In this document: one piece after another, positions 46,839 to 57,130 of the stretch
Layout: every line of letters starts with the position of its first letter
Position numbering within the stretch: the stretch's first letter is position 1
Origin: Rhabditophanes sp. KR3021
Taxonomy: Eukaryota > Nematoda > Chromadorea > Rhabditida > Alloionematidae
Length of the DNA stretch: 64,000 nt
NCBI GenBank assembly: GCA_963281155.1
Contig: CAUJLY010000006.1
Span: 248,001 to 312,000 of the forward strand
Direction of reading: 5' to 3'
Position numbers and translations under genes: made by a program
Notes under the pieces: model-generated
Seen by the model: the letters and a program-made list of their open reading frames with translations, nothing else
Database searches by the model: none
What the model was told of the DNA's origin: nothing

Positions 46839-47213
46839 ATGGAGGGAGATATGTATCCAATTTACCCAAATGATATGTTAGGAAATCAGTATTTAGTATG
46901 GTTGCCACAAGCTTTACCTGGAACTCCGTAAATGATTTCTTTAATGGCTGCATTAGATTATGGAGAAAGTGTTAGTGGAAATATTACAAAATATATCAGT
47001 GGTAAACAGGAGAAAACTGAACAATTTTATTTAAATTATTTTATGGGAGGAAATCAAACTATATTTATTGGAGGTGATTTAGCTAATGAAGTTACATATC
47101 GTATTGTAGGAGACAGAAATTTTGTAGTTGTTCCTGCTGTTCCTAGTGTTTCTTTGTCTTTTTACAGTAAAAATGATCAATTAGTAAGAAATAAACAAGG
47201 TTCTAAATTTTGA
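46839..47213 (+). pseudogene. fragment of the secreted IgGFc-binding-like family (copy 5)
   Basis: The frame begins at ATG 46839 (MEGDMYPIYPNDMLGNQYLV) and runs through a TAA at 46929-46931 into SLMAALDYGESVSGNITKYI, NQTIFIGGDLANEVTYR and a stop at 47213. It aligns with the middle of copies 3 and 4 (GDMWLVPSKQIAGTDYIF; GDTFLIPSAINAGNQYIL). The N-terminal signal and the C-terminal HYVPS block are missing, so it is a partial copy. Confidence 0.5.
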
Positions 47214-47242
47214 AAGCGCTTGGGAAAGAAGTTGTCAAATAA

Positions 47243-47977
47243 ATGGAATATTTAAATGGTGCTAGATGTGAGTTATTATCATGCATCAAGGTAATGTCAC
47301 TTTTTGAAGCGCCTATAATTGATTTTTAAACGGAAAAAGTTCCAACTTTACAAGTTGTGGGGCTAAGTGTACTAGAACTTCAAATAGACTTCCTAAATGT
47401 TATTCGTGACCCAAACGAATCAGCTCTAAACAAAACCCTTTTCAAATCCGCTTCTTTTGCTTTAAAAAATAAGATGGACAAAGGATTAATTACCAACAAG
47501 CATAAAATTGCTGTTTTTTAATTCAAAAGCACAAAAACGTTCATTTATGACTTTTGATACAAAAAACGAAGTAATGGCTCTTGTTAAGAATAGAGTTGAT
47601 CAATTAAAATTAGAAACCCACCCGTAAGTATCATGCAAGATACTCCACTACCATCATCAGCGGATAAATACTTTGAAACGATTTGCTTCAAAGAGGTCGA
47701 CGAAGAACCGGAAACAGCATTTGATGAAATAAGTGCTTTTATAATTGATTATTGTTTTGAAATAAAAGGGGAGGTAAATTTGATAAATTTTTGGGTGTCA
47801 AGAAAATTACAATACCCCTTTTTATTTAAAATAGCGATGGAAACACTTTGTATTCCATCTTCCTCGGCGTCAGCTGAAAGATAATTTTTAAAGCTTAAAG
47901 GATTAGTTACTGAAGAAAGACAATCTTTAAATCATGAAAATGTTTCAAAACTAATGTTGGGATACAACGAAATTTAA
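47243..47977 (+). pseudogene. hAT transposase relic, C-terminal dimerisation domain
   Basis: After several shifts the end reads INFWVSRKLQYPFLFKIAME, then LCIPSSSASAER, a stop, and FLKLKGLVTEERQSLNHENV to 47977. FW...YP.L...A...L.IP.SSA..ER.F with R..L near the end is the hAT-family dimerisation domain. Upstream pieces (VVGLSVLELQIDFLNVI, DKGLITNKHKIAVF) belong to the same relic. It is too far from the 34-kb relic, and not provably the same family, to be one element. Confidence 0.7.
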
Positions 47978-49158
47978 TCAAATAGTTTTATACTAATTTA
48001 ACTGTTATGTTTTTATTTTTGTTGTCTGTTTTTGATCTAAAAATCGTGATTGTACGGTAAAATTATTATTGTTTTTATAATGTGGCTTTTGTGGTTTAGG
48101 CCTAACTCTTTTAAAAAAAAGCCACTGTGGCCTGGCCTGACATTTTTAGGCCAGTTTATAGGCCTGTGGATGGTTATAGATACACTAAAGTTTGCTGAAA
48201 ACGATAACATAAGCCCCAGAGCCATATCGTGTGGCGGGATCCAAGTTATGGCTCTTTTGATTTGAAAAGTAATACTTTTTTAAAAAGTTAATATTTAATT
48301 TCTTCTATTCTATTATAAATAATTACACAACATTAAAAGATAAACTAAGAAAGTAAGCGCAAAACACAACCAGACGTAATGCGGGGAAGCAGCGTATTCG
48401 CCTAGTTATAAAAAATTAAATTAGATATACGAATGTATTAACCAAAAAGACAATTAAGAAACAATGAAAAAGTTAGTTGAATTAAAAAGATATCAATGAT
48501 CAACAAAAGGACTCATTGGCAATAAGTGTATTCGTAAAGATCAAACTGTTTACGCATCATACTATATTTATTTATTGACATGTGAATAATGTAAATCAAT
48601 TAAATAGTATCATTTATTTTTTAATTTTAAACATTATTCTTAGCTATCCATGAACGACTTTCTCATATAACTAAGTTTGTCTGGATAGGCAATTAAAATT
48701 AAAAAGTGTATAATGTGCAAATACTCCATTTATGATCACATGTTTAAATGGTTCTGTGAATTATTTACATTCAAAAATGTACTATTTAAAAGGTTATAAA
48801 GATTTTATTTCATTTAAAATTGAAGTAAAAAATAACGTTATTATGCAAATTAATAAAACATGAGAATACTTGGTATGTCCAAATAAGATCATTCTTGATA
48901 CTTTAATGTATCCATCACTGAATTTCAACTGAGCATCTGTTTAATGATTGACTTCGAATAGATTTGGAAAATATTGAAATTTGATTGTTAAGAATTAAAA
49001 TAAATTAAAGTTGTGAAAATATTAAAGTAAACGTAAAGGAATTTTGATTGAAATAAAAAATTTGGGGGAAATTTATATTCGCGCACTGTTTTTAAAATTA
49101 GTACGAATATACATATATATTTGTAGATTCGCGCATTTTTTATTTTTGTGCAAATATA
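47978..49158. other. spacer without recognisable features
   Basis: Nothing supported. Confidence 0.4.
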
Positions 49159-50557
49159 CAGGGTATTTTTATGAACTACGTCGAAAGTAAATCCTCATAG
49201 CTACGCGATGCTTCGACCAAATCCCTTCATTTTAGTTGCAAACGATGCTCCAAGCCCTATATTTTTTGCCCCCTACAAACATAACTTTATTGGGCATGTA
49301 CCAACGGCGTTATGTTCATTATTCTAAGAACATTTTTATACTCTAAATTCACATATAAGCATATAAGTAATAAAAATCAGCTCTTGTTGGTTGTTATTAT
49401 CAAAAGAATAAGAGTATCGTCCTGACTCAACGTGCGTATGCTAGAATACACAACAAAAAGGCTCCAGGTGGTGATAGCATTCGTAGATGGGTAAGCAATT
49501 TTGAAAGTCGAGGTCTTCTGACACTACCAAGAATAGGATTCACTAATCGTCCTCTTGTAGTGACACCTGAACTCACACACACAGTTGATATGCTCCTAAT
49601 GGAGGACGAAAAACTCTCTGTTAGTTCCTTGGCAAGAGAAACCAATGTCTCTAAGGGCTCAATTTGTAAGGTTCTGAAAAAGTTAAATCATAAGTCCTAC
49701 AACATAAAAAACGTACAGCAACTTCTCCCCCACGATTATGAAGCTCGCCTAACTTTTGCTAAGAACCAACTGGTATTGCATCAGAAAGACCCACATTATT
49801 TAGGGAAGATCCTGTTTAGTGACGAGGCACACTTCCATCTTTCTTATGGAAGAAATCAGCAAAACGATAGAATAAGGTCAAGAACTGGTAACAAGCATAG
49901 GTTTTTTGAAAAACCCCTTCATTCAGTGAGAGTACAGTCTGGGCAGGTTTGACCAAAAAAGGACTGATTGGTCCCTACTTCTTTGAAGGGAATGTTAAAG
50001 GCGTTAATTATCTAGAGATGCTTAAAAAGTATCTTGTTCCAGAACTGGAAAGCAGAGGAATTCTGAACTCTACCACTTCCCAACAAGATGGTGCGCCCCC
50101 ACATTTTGCCAATATTGTCAAAAATTTCCTGAACTCCCAATTCCCAGGCAAATGGATAGGCAGAGGCTCTCAAACTCCTTGGCCATCCAGAAGTCCTGAC
50201 CTTACCCCCTTGATTTCTTCCTATGGGGTCACATCGAAGGCCTTGTCTATAAAGAACCGAGAGCCACACCCCTAGATGAGTTAAAAGAGAGAATAAAGGT
50301 TGCTTTTAAAAGTGTTAATGAAGAAATGCTTAGAAGAGTTAATTTAAATTATATAAAAAGAATGAATTTCTGTATTAAAAAAAGTGGAGGACATATTGAG
50401 CCATTTATGGGTTAATTTAAGGGCATTTCTTTTTCTGATTTCACTTAATAAAAATATTACTCTTTACGCATTTTTTGACATTAAAATAGGCAGATTTGGT
50501 GGAAGCATCGCGTAGCTATGAGGATTTACTTTCGGCATATTTCATAAAAATACCCTG
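49159..50557 (+). mobile_element. Tc1/mariner element with TA target duplication
   Basis: Both ends are exact: TA|CAGGGTATTTTTATG at 49157-49173 and CATAAAAATACCCTG|TA at 50543-50559. The inverted repeats extend about 55 bp inward (TAAATCCTCATAGCTACGCG on the left, the reverse complement near 50513 on the right). Length 1399 bp. It is complete apart from a frameshifted transposase. Confidence 0.9.
49405..50415 (+). pseudogene. mariner transposase, DD41D type, two frameshifts
   Basis: The N-terminal part has helix-turn-helix DNA-binding segments (SIRRWVSNFESRGLLTLPRI, SSLARETNVSKGSICKVLKK). First Asp: ILFSDEAHFHLS. A one-base shift near 49937 leads to TKKGLIGPYFFEGNVKG. Second Asp: TTSQQDGAPPHFANIV. 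A second shift near 50210 places the last block, TPLDFFLWGHIEGLVYKEPR, in another frame. There are 41 residues between the second Asp and the Asp of LDFFLWG, so the family is DD41D rather than classical DD34D mariner. The gene ends IEPFMG-stop at 50415. It cannot make an active enzyme as it stands. Confidence 0.85.
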
Positions 50558-50753
50558 TATATAAGTGATATTATTTCGCCATCTTCAATCAAATCTATCA
50601 ACTTATTGAAATGTGCATGCGTTTATAGTAAAAATTTCCTGGGAAATATTTAAATTTAAAGAATTTAAAACATTTGATTTAAGAATAGTTTATTGAATGC
50701 TAAAGCAACATTTTAATAAACATATTTAAATGGATATATTCACAATAAATATC

Positions 50754-51182
50754 TTAAGCAATAATTGCGGCAGCATCAGCAGCTTTTTTATTAGCTACGG
50801 CAACAGCAACGGCAATGTCATAAGCTGTCTTGGCTGCATTCAGCGAAGCTGTGCGTACAAGAACGGCTGCATCGATAGCTGCTTTGTATGCATTACCAGC
50901 GGGTGAACCGTCATCAGCAACTGGAGGACCAGCAGCGGTAACTGAAACATCATATGCGGCATTAGCGGCATTTACAGCGGTATCATAAGCATTCTTAGCA
51001 GCAAGCATAGCTGCTTGATAGGCAACTTCGGCGGGTGAATCATCTACATCATTTGAAATAACAGCTGAATTTGTTAAATCACCACTGGATGCGATACCAC
51101 TACCTTCTTGACTCAAAACCACTGGATGAGCATAAAGTTGTCCAACGAAAGCCATAATAACCAAAACACAAGTAACTCTCAT
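50754..51182 (-). CDS. secreted alanine-rich 11-residue-repeat protein, copy 1
   Basis: An intact frame of 142 residues with the signal peptide MRVTCVLVIMAFVGQLYA. An acidic linker (SGDLTNSAVISNDVDDSPAE) leads to a repeat region with Tyr (or its replacement) every 11 residues: AYQAAMLAAKN, AYDTAVNAANA, AYDVSVTAAGP; then a linker with PVADDGSPAG; then AYKAAIDAAVL, VRTASLNAAKT, AYDIAVAVAVA, NKKAADAAAIIA. The 11-residue period with Ala on most other positions should give straight amphipathic helices, perhaps two paired by the linker. Type I antifreeze and LEA proteins also use 11-residue periods, but homology is not claimed. No Cys. Paralog at 52095-52505. Confidence 0.85.
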   Translation of the reverse strand: MRVTCVLVIMAFVGQLYAHPVVLSQEGSGIASSGDLTNSAVISNDVDDSPAEVAYQAAMLAAKNAYDTAVNAANAAYDVSVTAAGPPVADDGSPAGNAYKAAIDAAVLVRTASLNAAKTAYDIAVAVAVANKKAADAAAIIA

Positions 51183-51237
51183 TTTCTTTGTTGTAAAGGG
51201 AAATAAATTAAACTGATAAATGATCTTATATTTTTGG

Positions 51238-51246
51238 CTTTATATA
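51238..51246 (-). promoter_or_regulatory. TATA box of Ala-rich gene 1
   Basis: TATATAAAG on the minus strand, 56 nt before the ATG. Between it and the ATG lies AACTGATAAATGAT (plus-strand reading), which is repeated exactly before Ala-rich gene 2. Confidence 0.5.
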
Positions 51247-52094
51247 GTAATTTTTATCCACGCAATAATCATGCACTTCCTTTTCTGATAATAATATTAT
51301 TGTTTAGCATGCTAATCTAGACAGATTAAAAAAATTTATTATGTCGAACGATCGTCTGTCAAGAGCTTATCATGTAATTTTAACTGGTCCAAATTATTTT
51401 TAAAAAACCTAATAAGAACTGTAAATCATTTTTTCACGCAGGAATGTTGCACCTAAGTATACTTAAAAGATACACATTTTGATTAAACAAGCTTTAATGA
51501 AAATAATTTAGTAATTCATTAAGAACAATGTAATTTATGAAAGTTTTAAACTTCTTAGACTTAAAATAATAAAACACATTTGTATCGACATTATAAAAAA
51601 GTTGGTAAACAAGATAGGAACATTTTTTAGATGTAACATGTTTACGTAAACATTGAAATCAAATTGATGTAATCAAACTGTCATTTTATCACAATTTTAT
51701 TATTTTGGCCAATGGTTATTGCTTAATTTGGTTGAAGAATAATAATTTAAGTCAGAATATGATTCTGCAGGTGATAACTTTGACATTATATTTATTTGAT
51801 CAAGTCATATTATATTAAATGCTCATGGATATGCTTAAACATAAAATAAAGAAGTTGAGCTGCATAAGGAAGTAGCTACATATGACTTTATATTTTTATC
51901 AAATAAGCTTGGTACTTTTAAACAATAAAATTAAATTTTGAACAAGATTTATTGTAATTAAATTAAAGTATGCTATTTTATTTCTTCAAAATGAATTCAT
52001 CTAAATAATAACATAAATTAAGAGTATATTTCAAAAATATATTTTTGAAATTTGAACGATAGTAATTTACTTAATTAATTGTATTATTGGTTAC
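51247..52094. other. spacer between the two Ala-rich genes
   Basis: Nothing supported. Confidence 0.4.
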
Positions 52095-52505
52095 TTAAGA
52101 AGAATTGGCAACAGCAGCGGCGGCATTAATACAATTGTTGTAGACGGTAACAGTAGTTCCAAAAGCGTTGTTGTAGACAGCAACGGCAGTAGCTACAGCT
52201 GCCTTGTATGCAAGATCAGAACCATTTCCACTGACATTCAATGGAGCTGCAGCGGCGATTGAAGTGTTGTACGCAGCATTAGAAGCAGTATTAGCATCTG
52301 CATATGAGCCTTTACAGGTGCCAACAGAAGCTTGGTAGACATCATCGGCAGCAGATCCAGCGGGAGCAGTTGAAGCTGTGCTAGCATCGGTCAATTGACC
52401 AACATTTGGTGACTCAGTTCCATTGGAATTCTTATAATGCACAATTGCTTGAGCAGAAAGTTGTCCAACCAGAGCCAAAGTAACAAGAATACAAGTAAAC
52501 TTCAT
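52095..52505 (-). CDS. secreted alanine-rich 11-residue-repeat protein, copy 2
   Basis: An intact frame of 136 residues; signal peptide MKFTCILVTLALVGQLSA, very like copy 1. The repeat is the same plan with more Tyr/Asn: VYQASVGTCKG, SYADANTASNA, AYNTSIAAAAP; linker LNVSGNGSD; AYKAAVATAVA, VYNNAFGTTVT, VYNNCINAAAA, VANSS. Two Cys (TCKG and NNCIN), one in each block, could form a disulphide across the two helices; copy 1 has none. Two N-glycosylation sequons lie in the linker. It arose by tandem duplication with copy 1, as the shared upstream block also shows. Confidence 0.85.
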   Translation of the reverse strand: MKFTCILVTLALVGQLSAQAIVHYKNSNGTESPNVGQLTDASTASTAPAGSAADDVYQASVGTCKGSYADANTASNAAYNTSIAAAAPLNVSGNGSDLAYKAAVATAVAVYNNAFGTTVTVYNNCINAAAAVANSS

Positions 52506-53214
52506 TTATATTGTGAAGTAATTTAAACTGATAAATGATATAATATTTTCCGCTTAATATAGTCTCTTTTACCTATGAAAAAGGCTTGACCTACTTCTGT
52601 TGATCTAATAATATTATTACCGAACGTGATTGATTTCTAATCTACACAGCTTACAATGTTGTATTAAATCGAATTATTGTTTGTAAAAGGCTTTTTATGT
52701 TTTTAACTCTAAACTTAATATCAAAAGTATGTGCTTAATATTGCTGTCTGTTATATATGGAACTATTCATTTTTGATGCAACACGTAAACTTGCTTGCCG
52801 AAATAGCTAAATCTGTTTACGAGAAGTTCCTCAGTTTATTGTTTATCAGGTGGGGCGATTAATGAAGTAAATTTTTAAAAGGAAGTAAACATTAAATGTA
52901 TTTATAAAATCGCAATATCAAGAAAGTTGTTTAACAATCATGCTAAAAGCCATTTTATTTTAAATATTATGTACATTGAGTTTTATTATATGATTTATCA
53001 ATCTCGCACAAAGTATTTATTTAAAATTCTTATTTACTCAAACTTTAGTAAATCTAAAATCTAAAAAAACGTTATAGAATGTTATGTCTATATTTTTTGA
53101 TATCTAAGCAACGATGGTTGTAGACGCCATCTAAATAAAGAAAAGGTGTTTCATACTTATTATTTATTAAATTTTAAATTAAATATCGAATAATTTAATT
53201 AAGAAATAATTACT
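52506..53214. other. spacer without recognisable features
   Basis: The first 60 bases hold the promoter region of Ala-rich gene 2 (AACTGATAAATGAT; AATATTATATCATT-like stretch). Nothing else supported. Confidence 0.4.
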
Positions 53215-53446
53215 TTATGTGAATTTTGGAAGTTTTTTGATGTGGGATGTTGTAGTTTTAATAACTGGAGTTTTATTAAAAAGTAATTGAATAAATTGAG
53301 GCATGTATTCTTTCATAATACTATTTCTTATAGAACTATTGAAGATCAAATAAACTGCTGGTGGAGTTGAATGGACTATGATCCACATACATTGCGCCAT
53401 AATGATAACGTACACCGGAACAGTGATGTATTGAAATATAACGTAT
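53215..53446 (-). pseudogene. chemoreceptor (serpentine receptor) C-terminal fragment, cut by transposon
   Basis: On the minus strand: FQYITVPVYVIIMAQCMWII, then HSTPPAVYLIFNSSIRNS and a polar tail ending KLPKFT-stop at 53215. QxxW..hs.PP.iYl.fN..IR is the seventh membrane segment and junction of nematode Srx/Srt-like receptors. The frame is open up to the left end of the transposon at 53447, where the first six membrane segments should lie. The receptor was therefore truncated there. Confidence 0.6.
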
Positions 53447-56302
53447 CACTATTCTGCCTCTAGTTATATTACACTTTTTTGTAATGTAAAATTTTTTAAT
53501 TTTAAAATGATTATAACTTTTTTTCTAAATTATATAAAAACTTTTGTTAAGACACATTTTGTTTCCCCTTTTAAGCTCTACAAGATCGTACAAACAGATT
53601 TGTCGAAACATCATTCCAACAGTATAGGAGAGACCCTACCAAGGCACTTTTAAAATGATATTTTTATAGTTCGAATTGGCTGAAAATTAAGATCTAGACA
53701 CAGTTTTTTATGCTGATTCCAATGCATATAAAAGTTTTAGAATCCTATGTCTAGAAAAAAAGTTATGAGGACTTTTGTGTATTTTTGTGTACTTTTTTAG
53801 TATTTTTTGATTGATTTATTAACTTAAATTGGAAATTATAGTGTTAAGAATATTATATTATTGTTTTAAAGAATTAATTTAATGTATTTTGTTAAATCGT
53901 GATCAAAGTAAATTGTTTTCTTTGCGTGTTTTCCATTTTATATAACAAGTTATATTTTTGTGTTCTATTTTCAGATTATGGTATTCGTAAATAAAGAAAA
54001 AGCAGCTAGAAAGGAAGAAATAGCTATTCAGCGAAGACAGTCAATGGCAAATATGCACTATGAAGCTCTGATAGAGCGATGTAAACTACTTGTACATGAA
54101 TTAAAAGAAATGAAGACTGAGAATGAACAATTAAAGGAAACAATCAGGCGAATGGATGAGCAAACAACGCAACAGGTAAGTTTAAATTCAACAAAAAATG
54201 TAGGATAATTCAAATAGTAAGCAGTATGGCGCTCAATTTCAATTTTTACAATTTTACAAATCAAATAACCTCAATATTTCAATTTTTAATTAAACAATTA
54301 TATATTTTTCTTTTGAAATTGTTTAGATCCCTTCTTTAAGATACAAAAATAAAGAGTTGGATTTTTGTAATCCTATTACTGAAAATGAGCGGTGTGTAAT
54401 GTTTCCATTTAAATCTGACGGTCGTTCTAATCCTCGAAAAGAATATGATCAAACATCAACTCAAACCAAAATTAAAAAGGTTAGAATGTTGTCAGACGTT
54501 TATCATTTTGTTAGCAATGGCTCAGTAACTTCTGACTTTTTTCATCATAATTCAAAGAAAGTTTCTGGGTCGAAGGCCCTTGTTTCTGCCGAAGACGTTG
54601 CAGAAATACTTGCTCTAAGTAGTATAAGTTATAACAAGATGGAGACCATGAGAAAGGGCTTTTTGGATGCTGGATTCAATCTAATTCCCGGTGTCAAGAT
54701 GATAACCAACCACATAAATACTAACTCTTTTGATACTACTTATAAGATGGTACAATTCAAAGACAGTGATGATGTTATGTGTAAGGCTTTGGTCAGAACA
54801 AATATAACGAAATTTTTGACTCAAAGATGTGAAGCTTTGATGGCTTCCAACAATTTGAAAATTGATCATGCTACTAAAAGTATTTCGATTTCAATCACGG
54901 GTGATCGAGGCAAGGCCAAATCACGTATTGGTTTATGTATTGGCTTGAACAAAAACACAAATTCACCCCTAAACTTTGATGAATTAGAAACAATAGAGAC
55001 TTTAAATGTTTTGGGGAATTTATTTAAGGTTGTCTTCTATGCTGTTGGGGACTTCATGTTTTTGTCTGCGCTTTCTGGACATCAGGGCCCAGTTTGTCAT
55101 CATCCATGTCTTAGGTGCATCATCAAACTTCGCAAAGTCAAGTGTGAGAAATACTTCGATGATACTTTAACTCCCAAGCAACCTAGAGTTCGAGGGGAAG
55201 AATCTGATAGAAAATCTAAAGTTTCCAGGCATTTCCTCAAAATAGTGCCCCAGAAAATATCTTGGTAGCTCCATTACATTTATCAATGAGAGTCTTTGCG
55301 CTTATTAGACAATTGCTTATCAACAATCTTACCGAAGAAGAAATAGAAGTTTGGAGAATAATTTCTTTGATTTGTCGACTCCTGCCGCATTATATTGGCA
55401 GAAGTTTTCTGGAAAATCTGTTATCAAAGTACTTAGAATATTAGTGAGTTATTTAGGGGTTTGCCTAGTGGTGGGTTTATAGGAGCCATGAGGCAAATTC
55501 TTGAATATCTCGCTCTTATTAGCCATTTATCTGGAGTGGAAGAGTTGACTGATAGCCAAATGGCAAACATTGAAACAGCTGTTAACAACATTAAAGACGT
55601 TTTGAAGTTTGATGTCTGCAGAAAAATTCAAATTTCTCCTTATCTTCACATGCTATTGGATCATTTCATCCCCCAAGTCAAGAAGTTAAGATGTATGAGC
55701 TTCTTCAGTGACCAATACTCAGAAAACATCCATGGATATATGCACAGAGACACAAATCGAGTTACTTCATTGAATCATGAAGAAGAATTGCTATTTTTTG
55801 TTCTTCAACACACTTTCCGGCAAAAACTATTCGATCAGAAGCCAAGCCAATAGTTAATTCTAATTGTTATTATTATTTTATGTTTTAATTTAATTTTTAA
55901 TGTTATTGGTCTTAATAATTGTATAAAAAATAGAAAATAATTCACAAAACACTAACATTTAAACTTGGTATATTAAAGTCCTCATAACTTTTTTTCTAGA
56001 CATACCATTTTAAAACTTCTAGACTCATTGGAATCAGCGTAAAAAACTGTATCTAAATCTAAATTTTCAGACGATTCAAACTAGAAAAACATGTCTTAAA
56101 ATTTTAGTTGCCTTTGGGCAGATCATAAACTGTCAAAAAATATTTCTTTTGAAAAATCTGTTTGTAGCATCTTGTAGAGCTAAAAAAGGCGAGCAAAATG
56201 TGTTTTAACAATGTCTTTAGCAATGAGTGGTTAAAAAGATATGGTCAATTTAAAAAAGTCATTTTTTCTTAAAAGTGTAATATAACTAGAGGCAGAATAG
56301 TG
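53447..56302 (+). mobile_element. CAC-ended DNA transposon, copy B, best preserved
   Basis: The ends are identical for 32 bp: CACTATTCTGCCTCTAGTTA onward at 53447, and its inverse ending TAACTAGAGGCAGAATAGTG at 56302. Weaker inverted similarity continues for about 250 bp, including a conserved GAGCTCTACAAG-type box (AAGCTCTACAAGATC on the left, CTTGTAGAGC on the right). Length 2856 bp with one transposase gene. No target-site duplication longer than two bases is visible. Confidence 0.85.
53978..55853 (+). pseudogene. transposase of copy B, RAG1/Transib/CACTA-like DDE enzyme, late frame breaks
   Basis: Exon 1 (53978-54175) is a coiled coil (KAARKEEIAIQRRQS, KEMKTENEQLKETIRR) ending TQQ; a 151-nt intron (54176-54326) is at the same codon as in copy A. 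Exon 2 carries ENERCVMFPFK, MLSDVYHFVSNGSVTSDFF, SISITGDRGKAKSRIGLCIG (presumed Asp 1, codon near 54903), YAVGDFMFLSALSGHQGPV (presumed Asp 2, near 55049), CHHPCLRCIIKLRK (zinc-type pair), a shift near 55240, LVAPLHLSMRVFALIR, another shift near 55440, and FFSDQYSENIHGYMHRDTNR (presumed Glu, near 55721). The order D...D...HPCxxC...E-x-x-H with a late Glu recalls RAG1 and Transib. Catalytic residues are assigned by pattern only. Confidence 0.65.
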
Positions 56303-56598
56303 TAAGGATTATTATGAAAAAAAGAAAAATGGTATTATCAGCAAAATTCCCATATGAAAATAATCAACCCATCAAACAATATTCAATATTTTCAAAAGGA
56401 AATATATTTGCTTTTCAAACGACTTCTGTAACAATTAGCATTCTTGCTAATAATATAATTTCTAATGCTTTGTACAATATTACTAACCTCAATTATGATG
56501 AAAAATTTGCTTCAAACATTTTGGAATTGATATATCTATCATCTGATGCAATTATATTGATTACATGCAACAAAGACGTTAGAAACTATTTCACATAG
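56303..56598 (+). pseudogene. second chemoreceptor C-terminal fragment, cut by transposon
   Basis: The frame starts right at the right end of transposon copy B (MKKRKMVLSAKFPYENNQPI) and continues through two hydrophobic segments (IFAFQTTSVTISILANNIIS, LELIYLSSDAIILITC) to NKDVRNYFT-stop. KFxYENNxxIKxxxxF and the final NxxVR are typical of the cytoplasmic loop and end of Sra/Srb-type receptors. The first five membrane segments are missing. It points away from the element, as does the fragment on the other side. Confidence 0.5.
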
Positions 56599-57130
56599 GC
56601 AAATCTTAAAAGAATTGTTATGAAAGCAAAAAGACCTGTTTAAAAAGGAAATACAAGTGAAAAAGTCTTTAAATGTTTTTAATGAAAAAACAAGTCAGAT
56701 ATACATTATTTTATTTTGAAATTTGGATAAATTTTAATAAACATTTTCTAAATTTATTTAAAACAGATTTAAATAATATTATTGGAAATTAAGGACATTT
56801 ATATCTAATGCATCCAGTTTTGACTGCAAGAACTGGTGGGTTATGTACTAAATTAGATACAACAATTGTACCTTTCAATGTTCCTATATTAACTATTTTA
56901 ATATAATAAACCAGGGCCTTCGAATAAATGATATTGATATCACTTATTGGAGGCTCTGCTACTACATACTTTCAAATGACCACTTTTGGCTTCACAAATC
57001 ACCAACGGATTTAAATCTGTATGTTTAATTTAAGAAAATATATTTCTAGTACAGACACATTCCGATCTTGGTTTAAATCACATTTAGCAAAGAAGAATTG
57101 AATTTATTTAGATATAATGAAGTAAAATGA
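56599..57130. other. spacer
   Basis: A stretch at 56800-57070 may hold a decayed Cys-containing exon on the minus strand related to the next gene, but no frame can be supported. Confidence 0.3.

Noticed and set aside
8433..46931. Alternative genetic code (stop codons read as amino acids)
   Set aside because: All three stops occur at the suspicious sites, while intact genes in the window (NCLX, DUF19, three-module protein, Ala-rich pair) end at ordinary TAA or TGA stops and contain no internal ones.
47978..49158. CRISPR or other short direct-repeat array
   Set aside because: No regularly spaced repeats were found here or elsewhere, and the window is eukaryotic with spliced genes.
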